7,086 nucleotides of DNA from positions 1 to 7,086 of the forward strand of contig CAIWFP010000334.1 in assembly GCA_903911985.1 (NCBI GenBank), read 5' to 3'. The notes beneath the pieces were generated by a model that worked only from the letters and a program-made list of their open reading frames with translations, had not been told where the DNA came from and did no database searches. The stretch comes from an uncultured Sphingomonadales bacterium. GTDB lineage: Bacteria > Pseudomonadota > Alphaproteobacteria > Sphingomonadales > Sphingomonadaceae. A program made the position numbers and the translations under genes. Below are positions 1 to 4,902 of this stretch, piece by piece (the stretch's first letter is position 1; each line of letters opens with the position of its first letter).

Positions 1-482
1 ATTGCCGCCTTGGGCGCGGCGGTGGTGCCGCTGGTGAACAGCTGGATCGCCACCCCCTCGCCGGGATCATATTCGGCATCGGGCTGCGCTGTCGCTTCCT
101 GAACGGCCAGGGTGAACTCGCCGCGCGGATAAACCACATGCCCGCAGTCCGGCGAGAGCCGCCCAACCCGCTCCGCGTCCCCGACCACCAGAGCCGGCGC
201 GATGCGCGCGAGCTGCGCTGCCAGATCGGCATCCGCCAGCCGATAGTTGAGCGGGCAATAGGGCACACCCGCCAGCGCCGCGCCAAATTGCGCGATCACC
301 GAGGCTTCGCTCGATTCGTCGAGCAGCGCGACAAAATGCGCGCCACTCTGCCGGATCAGCTCGCAGGCCCCCTGCGCGGCGGCAAGCAGTTCACCATAGG
401 TCCAGCGCTTGCCATCACACACCAGCGCGACACGATCAGGCTCGGTACCGGCAGCCATTTCCAGAAGGAGGGCAATGTTCAT
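1..482 (-). CDS. Acyl-CoA synthetase / AMP-dependent ligase, N-terminal part (cut by the left edge)
   Basis: This is the first 160 codons of an ANL-superfamily ligase, which activates a carboxylate with ATP to an acyl-adenylate and transfers it to CoA; such enzymes are usually cytoplasmic or loosely membrane-associated. The start ATG is at 482-480; the protein begins MNIALLLEMAAGTEPDRVAL and carries the typical early motifs DGKRWTYGEL (23-32) and GVPYCPLNYRL (72-82). The adenylate-binding P-loop LFTSGTTAAPKAA is at 148-160, right at the window edge. Full-length relatives have about 500 residues, so roughly two thirds lie outside. The P-loop reads SGTTAAPK where SGTTGxPK is usual, a Gly-to-Ala change at 155. 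Only 12 bp separate it from the stop of the upstream 95-residue gene, in the same frame, and I see no clear Shine-Dalgarno, so it is probably co-transcribed and perhaps translated by re-initiation. The substrate is unknown. Confidence 0.88.
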   Translation of the reverse strand, partial: MNIALLLEMAAGTEPDRVALVCDGKRWTYGELLAAAQGACELIRQSGAHFVALLDESSEASVIAQFGAALAGVPYCPLNYRLADADLAAQLARIAPALVVGDAERVGRLSPDCGHVVYPRGEFTLAVQEATAQPDAEYDPGEGVAIQLFTSGTTAAPKAA

Positions 483-494
483 GATGGCCGACCG

Positions 495-782
495 TCAGTC
501 CGAAGCCGGCAGCGGCTTGGCATCCTTGAGCTGCAGCGCCACGCCACCCAGCGCAAGCGAGCCCTTGCCCGGCTTGACGCAGAGCAGTTCGATCGTGCCG
601 CCAGCGTCGACATAGCGCTTGCCCGTTACCGAACCGCCGGCAAAATCGGCGCTGGGTTCGCCCGCGGGGACGGCGCCCTCGCTCATGGCGGCACCGCCGC
701 ACTCAATGCTGCCACCCGCGCAACGGATCACCACAACTTCGGTGCCACACACTGCGCTCTTCAATTTTGTTCCCGGTTTCAT
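495..782 (-). CDS. Small Cys/Gly-rich conserved hypothetical protein with an internal duplication
   Basis: This 95-residue soluble protein has no signal peptide or membrane segment, and I do not recognise a named function. It starts at ATG 782-780 behind a good Shine-Dalgarno (GAGGAG, 7 bases upstream) and ends with TGA at 497-495. Cysteines are at 12, 21, 28 and 68. Residues 4-33 and 54-83 align without gaps at an offset of 50: eight of 30 positions are identical (G4/G54, A10/A60, E15/E65, G24/G74, S25/S75, G29/G79, G30/G80, A32/A82) and many others are conservative. Each half reads as alternating hydrophobic strands ending in GG-x-A-hydrophobic, which suggests two copies of a small beta unit. 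Three of the four cysteines are in the first half, so metal binding or redox chemistry is possible but unproven. It is 12 bp upstream of an acyl-CoA synthetase and in the same orientation, so a role linked to that ligase is likely. I recall similar small proteins beside ligases in other bacteria, but this needs a database search. Confidence 0.8.
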   Translation of the reverse strand: MKPGTKLKSAVCGTEVVVIRCAGGSIECGGAAMSEGAVPAGEPSADFAGGSVTGKRYVDAGGTIELLCVKPGKGSLALGGVALQLKDAKPLPASD

Positions 783-801
783 CCGTGGTCTCCTCGCCAG
801 T

Positions 802-822
802 CCAATGGGCCAAACCCATGGG
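802..822. repeat. Imperfect inverted repeat upstream of the 95-residue gene
   Basis: The arms ATGGG (805-809) and CCCAT (815-819) surround a 5-base centre, and CC/GG outside them extend the symmetry across one mismatch, giving seven paired positions of eight. It lies 20-40 bases before the start codon and just upstream of its ribosome binding site, so it could be an operator or a leader hairpin. Such short repeats also occur by chance in GC-rich DNA. Confidence 0.3.
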
Positions 823-858
823 GTCGCGTGTTGTTTAGCAGGTCATGCCATGGCGGCC

Positions 859-887
859 CTATTGCCGCACTTGTCTCACTAGGTCAA
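859..887 (-). promoter_or_regulatory. Possible sigma70-type promoter for the 95-residue gene and ligase
   Basis: On the minus strand TTGACC (887-882) is followed after exactly 17 bp by CAATAG (864-859). The -35 is close to TTGACA, but the -10 matches TATAAT poorly. It lies about 77 bp upstream of the ATG at 782, in the 130-bp gap after the crotonase stop, where a fresh promoter would be needed if the small gene and ligase are transcribed separately from the upstream block. This is inference from two hexamers only. Confidence 0.25.
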
Positions 888-912
888 ATATCTCGTGCGC
901 CGAATTCGGATA

Positions 913-1704
913 CTACCGGCCGGTAAATTGTGGCGCGCGCCTGGCGGTTACCGACGCCAAACCCTCGCGAAAATCATCGCTGCCCAGCAGGAGCGCCTGA
1001 TTGGGCAGATTGGCCTGCCATTCGGCCTCCATCGAGCTTTCAAGCCCGCGCTGCAACGATTGCTTGACCGTGGCATAGGCCATGGGCGCGATGGCGGCGA
1101 GTTCGGCGGCGAATGCCTCGCCCCGCGCGGCCAGTTCCTCGGATGCGACCACTTCGCCAACCAGCCCGATGCGCAGCGCCTCTTCAGCCCCGACCGGGCG
1201 GCCCAGCAGGCACATTTCCATCGCCCGGCCCATGCCAATCAGACGCGGCAGCAGGAACAATCCGCCCAGTGGCGGCATGATCCCCAGCTTGATCCAGCTT
1301 TCCTGAAAGCGGACCTTGTCGTTGGCGATGCGGAAATCGCAGGCCAGCGCCAGCTCGCAACCAACGGTGATCGCCGCGCCCTGCACCAGTGCCACGGTGG
1401 GCTTGGGGCAGCGGTAGATCGCCTTGGCCGCGCCCTGAAAATTGGCGTAGACCGTGCCCTTGATCTCGCTGGCGGGGGTGGTGGTAAGCTTCTCAAGAAA
1501 GGCGAAGTCCGCCCCCACGGAGAAATGCTTGCCCTCGGCCGCCAGAATGATGGCGCGGACAGTGGCATCGCCGGACAGCGCCAGAAAAGCATCGCGGATT
1601 TCGCCGAGCATCTCCGGGGTGGAGGCATTGCCGCTGTCCGCCCGCGCCACCAGCACCCGGGCGATGCCGCCTTCGAGGCGTTCGATCTTGATGTTGTTGG
1701 TCAT
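913..1704 (-). CDS. Enoyl-CoA hydratase/isomerase family protein (crotonase)
   Basis: This 263-residue crotonase has the family's normal length and acts on a CoA thioester by hydration, isomerisation or hydrolysis. The oxyanion-hole loop is AAEGKHFSVGADFAFLE (55-71). The second oxyanion region QGAAITVGCELALACDFRIA is at 108-127. Glu117 in GCELA corresponds to the first catalytic glutamate of rat mitochondrial hydratase (Glu144). The second (Glu164) is replaced: the stretch VRFQESW puts Trp137 there, with Glu135 two positions earlier. The GIMPPLGG turn (141-148) and a C-terminal FREGLASVTARRAPQF, the usual crotonase tail, are present. I chose ATG 1704-1702 over an upstream in-frame start at 1782 because the protein then begins exactly where the family does (MTNNIKIERLEGGIARVLV) and the ATG overlaps the TGA of the preceding hydrolase as ATGA, a sign of translational coupling. 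It is the last gene before a 130-bp gap. Whether it is a true hydratase is uncertain. Confidence 0.9.
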   Translation of the reverse strand: MTNNIKIERLEGGIARVLVARADSGNASTPEMLGEIRDAFLALSGDATVRAIILAAEGKHFSVGADFAFLEKLTTTPASEIKGTVYANFQGAAKAIYRCPKPTVALVQGAAITVGCELALACDFRIANDKVRFQESWIKLGIMPPLGGLFLLPRLIGMGRAMEMCLLGRPVGAEEALRIGLVGEVVASEELAARGEAFAAELAAIAPMAYATVKQSLQRGLESSMEAEWQANLPNQALLLGSDDFREGLASVTARRAPQFTGR

Positions 1705-2645
1705 CTTGCGCTGGCCTGATCGCGAACCCAACGGTCTATCCGGTCGTACATTTCGAGCCTCGTGGATGCAAAGTTCTGACAATGGCCGGAACGCGGCAGT
1801 ATATGCAGCGTTATATCGCGACAGGCGCGATAAAAACCGGGTTCGGCATAGGGGTCGGGCGAAACATCCCGCTCCCCCAGATTGATATAGATCGGCACGT
1901 CGATTTTGGCAGCATCATCCCGCACGATGCCCTCGGTGATCGACTGGATACTGAGCACATAGGGCACTTCGACCAGCATATCGTCATCCACGGCGATAAC
2001 ATCCTCTGGCACATCTTCCCAATGGAACGTGGAGCGCAGCAGTGAACGGTCACGCTTGGCGTAATCGGGCTGCATCAGGTCCAGCGCGCCCGGGTCGGCG
2101 CTGATCAGTTGGCCGCCGATGGTCAGGTGAACGCCGTGGGCGGTATAGCCGAGGATCAGGCAGGCATCGAAGCTGCGGTGCCCGGCCTGCTGGGTTATCG
2201 TCTGGAAGCCACCCATCGAATGGCCGCCGCCTACCTTGAAAAACGCCGGAACCGGGGCGAGGCCGGGCACAAGCGTGCCTTGCGCCAAACGGGTGTAGAC
2301 CTGTTCGAGCGCGGCGTGATTCGCGGCGGCGCAAACCTGCCGCGTTGCCTGCATCTGGTCTTTTGCCCGCCCGCTGGCACCAATGCCAAGGTGATCGGGC
2401 AGGACCACGATATGGCCGCGCGCCCGCAAATATTCGGCGCAGGAATAATCGCCGCGCCCCGGCACGGCGAAATGGAAATAACGCCGATCGTAAGTGCCGC
2501 CGTTGAGCAGGCTGATCACGGTTGGCCGCTCGGGCAGCCTGTCCGGCAGAAACAGCCAGACCGCGATTTCCGGCGGTTCGCCGCCGGTGATCGCGATGGG
2601 CAGGGCGCTGGAAACGTCGATCCTGAGATCGACTGGTTCAGCCAT
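1701..2645 (-). CDS. Alpha/beta hydrolase
   Basis: This 314-residue serine hydrolase of the alpha/beta fold is probably cytoplasmic, since no signal peptide is visible. The nucleophile elbow is GGGHSMGGF, with Ser143 in G-H-S-M-G (141-145). The likely acid is Asp260 in NLGERDVSPDP and the likely base His288 in RSGHCQNF, at the expected spacing. An oxyanion-hole segment LLNGGTYDRRYF lies at 46-57, and VVLPDHLGIGASGR at 80-93 is the usual strand-turn before the nucleophile. Start: ATG 2645-2643 has AAGGAAG about six bases upstream; a GTG at 2663 in the same frame has no such site and would overlap the upstream gene by 26 bp. The chosen ATG overlaps the stop of the upstream crotonase by 8 bp, and its own TGA overlaps the next crotonase ATG, so it is embedded between two crotonases and presumably acts in the same route, cleaving an ester, lactone, thioester or C-C bond. 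The exact substrate is not evident; esterase, lactonase or a ring-cleavage hydrolase are all possible. Confidence 0.9.
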   Translation of the reverse strand: MAEPVDLRIDVSSALPIAITGGEPPEIAVWLFLPDRLPERPTVISLLNGGTYDRRYFHFAVPGRGDYSCAEYLRARGHIVVLPDHLGIGASGRAKDQMQATRQVCAAANHAALEQVYTRLAQGTLVPGLAPVPAFFKVGGGHSMGGFQTITQQAGHRSFDACLILGYTAHGVHLTIGGQLISADPGALDLMQPDYAKRDRSLLRSTFHWEDVPEDVIAVDDDMLVEVPYVLSIQSITEGIVRDDAAKIDVPIYINLGERDVSPDPYAEPGFYRACRDITLHILPRSGHCQNFASTRLEMYDRIDRWVRDQASAR

Positions 2646-3438
2646 TCCCGGCTTCCTTGGCACGGCGCGCCTCTTTCCAGATCAACGCGGTGGCGGCAGT
2701 AGACAGGGTCATGTTGAGAGCCTCGGCATCAAGCGCGGCTTCAAAGGCGAAATCCTCGGCGTTGTTGAGGTTCTGCTTCATGTAGCGATAGCCCATGCGC
2801 GGACCATCGGCGAGGCGGTGCGCCGCCTTCAGCGTTTCCTCACGCAGCATCTCGTCGTCGAACAGACGGGTAAAGACGCCCTTGGCAAAGGCCTCTTCGG
2901 CGGTGAGCTTTTCGCCCAGCAAGAACAGTTCGCGGGCAACGCCGGTGCCGAGGATTTTAGTCCAGAACCAGGTAGAGCCAAAATCGCCACCCGCGCCAAT
3001 ACGGTCAAAGGCGGTGAGGAAGCTGGCCGCGCGGCCCGCAAAACGCAGATCACAGGCCCCAGCGATGCCGATGCCGGCGCCCGCCACCGGGCCATTGACC
3101 ATGGCGATGGTTGGCTTGGGCATTTCGTGCAGAAGACGCGATGTTTCCATGAAACCGCGCAGGCGGGCAAAGCCCTGTTCGGTGCGGCTGCCAAAATCCT
3201 GGCTGGCAGGCTTGATGGTTGCGGTCTTTTCATCCGCCTTGAGATCGCCGCCCGAGCAGAAACCGCGCCCGGCACCCGTCACCACCACGCAGCCAACCGA
3301 ACCATCGCGCGCGGCATCGGCGCAGGCATCGGCCAGCGGACCCATGATCGAATTGGTCAGCGCGTTCAGCCTGTCCGGGCGGTTCAGCGTGATGATTCGC
3401 ACCCCGCCCTGGTTTTCGATCAGCACTTCCTCAGACAT
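2638..3438 (-). CDS. Enoyl-CoA hydratase/isomerase family protein, PaaG-like
   Basis: This 266-residue crotonase has the oxyanion loop TGAGRGFCSGGDLKADE (54-70) and the second loop NGPVAGAGIGIAGACDLRFA (115-134). At the positions of the two hydratase glutamates (rat Glu144 and Glu164) it has Gly124 and Phe144, so it should not work as a standard hydratase. The following stretch, AFDRIGAGGDFGSTWFWTKILG in outline (143-164), keeps the layout of PaaG-type isomerases (AF-x-x-IG-x-x-x-D-x-G-x-x-W), with Asp152 at the position of their catalytic aspartate. An isomerase, dehalogenase-like or hydrolase role on a CoA thioester is therefore more likely than hydration. ATG 3438-3436 is preceded by AAGGGAAG at good spacing. 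It follows the MaoC-type dehydratase after 106 bp and overlaps the alpha/beta hydrolase downstream by 8 bp. A function in phenylacetate degradation is not supported by the neighbours, so I give no paaG symbol. Confidence 0.9.
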   Translation of the reverse strand: MSEEVLIENQGGVRIITLNRPDRLNALTNSIMGPLADACADAARDGSVGCVVVTGAGRGFCSGGDLKADEKTATIKPASQDFGSRTEQGFARLRGFMETSRLLHEMPKPTIAMVNGPVAGAGIGIAGACDLRFAGRAASFLTAFDRIGAGGDFGSTWFWTKILGTGVARELFLLGEKLTAEEAFAKGVFTRLFDDEMLREETLKAAHRLADGPRMGYRYMKQNLNNAEDFAFEAALDAEALNMTLSTAATALIWKEARRAKEAGNG

Positions 3439-3471
3439 CGCACTTCCCTTTCGGCCCCAACCGTAACAGCT

Positions 3472-3506
3472 TGGGCGCGGAGCGGCCGAGACCGACTCCG
3501 CGCCCA
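3472..3506. other. Strong GC-rich hairpin between dehydratase and crotonase genes
   Basis: Perfect 11-bp arms TGGGCGCGGAG (3472-3482) and CTCCGCGCCCA (3496-3506) enclose 13 bases, in which CGG (3483-3485) and CCG (3492-3494) extend the stem to 14 pairs past one bulged base, leaving a 6-base loop. It lies in the spacer 39 bases after the stop of the dehydratase and 33 bases before the start of the crotonase, in the direction of transcription. Neither side has a run of T, so it is not a classical intrinsic terminator. It could be a partial terminator, an mRNA-stabilising end of the dehydratase message, or a processing site that sets different levels for the two parts of the block. Confidence 0.6.
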
Positions 3507-3544
3507 GTTATCCACCCCGTCCCCCTAAAGGGATGGGTCGGCGA

Positions 3545-4831
3545 TCAATCGCCGCCCAGTTCCCAGTGGCGGGCCATCATCTGCGCGGCCTTTTCGGCGA
3601 GGTCCGCGGGCACCGGCGGATACATCGGCAGCGGCTTGTCCTTGCTCGGCAGGGCAATGGTGGCGGTGGCGCGCACCGATTCCTCGCCGCGCTGGTTGGT
3701 GAAGGTAACCTTCACATCCACCAGATTCTGGCCATTTTCCTGCCGCTTGCCGACCACTTCGCCGGTCACCTTCTGGACGTCGCCCATATAGTTGAACTTG
3801 CGGATTTCGTCGTGGACATGGGTGACGATGCCATCATCGCCGGTCCAGTCGGACAGATACTGGTAGAGGTAGTTTTCGCGCATTACCCCGTAGTCATAAG
3901 CCATCGGGTTGCCGATCGCCTGCGCCCACAGCGGATCCCAGTGCAGACGCTGGGCGACATCGGGAATGCCCTGCTCGTTCTTCACATAGAAGGCGGGAAT
4001 GCGCTGGCGGTTCTTGTGGGCCAGACGGTTGGCGGTGGGCGCATAGGGCACAAAGCCATAGCCACCGGAATGGAAGCAGATCACATCCGTGACGGTCAGC
4101 GGACCCTTGGCCTGCATGCCGAGGCTGTCGCCGATGTTGACCTCTTCAAAATAACGCTTGGCCGCGCCCTGAACCTTTTCGGCGGCGTAGATCGCCTCGA
4201 TCGCCTGCATTTCCTCGTCGGTGTAGGTAGCCGGCTTGAGGTCGGAATATTTGCCCTTCGTCACCGCCGTCTTGCGCTCGGTCAGCACGCGCAGGATGCG
4301 ATAGACAGCCACCACTTCACCGCGCTGGTTGACCTTGACGTCGCGGCGATTGGTGATGACCGACTTGCCGGCGAATTCCGACTGCTTGACTTCGCAAGTT
4401 TCATCGCCGTTGAAGCTGTAGATGGTGTCGCCAGGATAGATCGGGCGGTAAAAATCCCAGGTCGAACCCGACACGAATACGTGAATGCCCTTGAACAGGC
4501 TCTTGCGCAGAGCCTTGATCTCGTCAGGAACCGAGTCGCCCTTCATCGGCGCGTTGATAATGCTCGCCATCATGGCCGGCGCGATCACGCTGCCCCAGCG
4601 GGTCTTCTTGCCATAGTGCGGATCGCAGTAGAGGGGGTTGTCGTCGCCGCAACCATGCGCGAAATTGCGGATGTTGTCAGTGGTCGCGGTCTGGATGTAC
4701 TCGCGGGACTTGGCGGCCTGATCAAACCCGATCAGCTTGCGCTGACGCTCGACATCATGATCGGTAATCTCGTAAGCGGTGGCCTTCTGCCACTCTTCAC
4801 TTTGCTTGATATCGGTTTTCGTATCGGCCAC
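3545..4831 (-). CDS. FAS1-like / MaoC-family acyl dehydratase (double hotdog)
   Basis: This 428-residue protein of the MaoC dehydratase superfamily has two hotdog halves, which normally hydrate an enoyl-CoA or dehydrate a 3-hydroxyacyl-CoA. The N-terminal half carries FAHGCGDDNPLYCDP (57-71) followed by TRWGSVIAP (77-85), the hydratase-2-type segment; Tyr68 stands where the classical D-x-N-P-x-H motif has its histidine, which as far as I recall is common in this FAS1-like subfamily. The C-terminal half begins near 226 (RYFEEVNIGDSLG) and has GPLTVTDVICFHSGGYGF (244-261), a conserved block DYGVMRENYLYQYLSDW (313-329) and HVHDEIRKFNYMGD (338-351). Start: AAGGAG at 4845-4840 sits 8 bases before GTG 4831-4829; a GTG at 4840 in the same frame overlaps that site and is unlikely, though it would add three residues. 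It is first in the leftward block and divergent from an acyl-CoA synthetase across a shared promoter region. The true substrate is unknown. Confidence 0.9.
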   Translation of the reverse strand: MADTKTDIKQSEEWQKATAYEITDHDVERQRKLIGFDQAAKSREYIQTATTDNIRNFAHGCGDDNPLYCDPHYGKKTRWGSVIAPAMMASIINAPMKGDSVPDEIKALRKSLFKGIHVFVSGSTWDFYRPIYPGDTIYSFNGDETCEVKQSEFAGKSVITNRRDVKVNQRGEVVAVYRILRVLTERKTAVTKGKYSDLKPATYTDEEMQAIEAIYAAEKVQGAAKRYFEEVNIGDSLGMQAKGPLTVTDVICFHSGGYGFVPYAPTANRLAHKNRQRIPAFYVKNEQGIPDVAQRLHWDPLWAQAIGNPMAYDYGVMRENYLYQYLSDWTGDDGIVTHVHDEIRKFNYMGDVQKVTGEVVGKRQENGQNLVDVKVTFTNQRGEESVRATATIALPSKDKPLPMYPPVPADLAEKAAQMMARHWELGGD

Positions 4832-4839
4832 GGCATTCA

Positions 4840-4845
4840 CTCCTT
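4840..4845 (-). promoter_or_regulatory. Ribosome binding site that decides the dehydratase start
   Basis: AAGGAG on the minus strand (4845-4840) is 8 bases before GTG 4831. The alternative GTG at 4840 shares its last base, and an ATG at 4836 is in another frame. Spacing therefore favours GTG 4831 as the real start codon. Confidence 0.6.
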
Positions 4846-4851
4846 GATCTC

Positions 4852-4863
4852 AGTTGTATAACT
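4852..4863. promoter_or_regulatory. Candidate operator in the divergent promoter region
   Basis: AGTTGTATAACT has perfect 4-bp arms (AGTT/AACT) and is symmetric at 10 of 12 bases. It is centred between the divergent dehydratase and acyl-CoA synthetase genes. TATAAC on the plus strand (4857-4862) and TATACA on the minus strand (4860-4855) are plausible -10 elements overlapping it, although I see no convincing -35 for either. A dimeric regulator of the TetR or GntR type bound here could control both directions. No regulator gene is in the window. Confidence 0.4.
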
Positions 4864-4889
4864 AGGTAATAGATGCCTCGACTTGAAGC

Positions 4890-4895
4890 AAGGGG
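4890..4895 (+). promoter_or_regulatory. Ribosome binding site that decides the acyl-CoA synthetase start
   Basis: AAGGGG at 4890-4895 is 7 bases before ATG 4903. The upstream in-frame ATG at 4873 has only a poor TAGGT-like match, so the start at 4903 is preferred; it removes ten residues that do not resemble the family's beginning. Confidence 0.55.
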
Positions 4896-4902
4896 TTTTG
4901 GA

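Noticed and set aside
900..909. Perfect 10-bp palindrome CCGAATTCGG
   Set aside because: It lies just past the crotonase stop but has no T-run and is too short and isolated to call a terminator or operator.
2638..3438. Naming the crotonase paaG
   Set aside because: Only the active-site pattern is PaaG-like; no other phenylacetate genes are present.
3508..3516. DnaA-box-like TTATCCACC
   Set aside because: One mismatch to the 9-mer, a single copy, no AT-rich region or nearby replication genes; expected by chance.
895..3528. Several plus-strand open frames opposite the crotonases and hydrolase
   Set aside because: All lie antisense to genes with clear family motifs, have low-complexity Arg/Ala-rich products and lack ribosome binding sites.
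3533..4861. Long open frame (442 codons) on the plus strand opposite the dehydratase
   Set aside because: It has no known motif and mirrors the third-position GC of the real dehydratase gene on the minus strand.
4882..4892. Inverted repeat CTTG-AAG-CAAG before the ligase start
   Set aside because: Only four base pairs per arm, overlapping the ribosome binding site; below what I would report as an operator.
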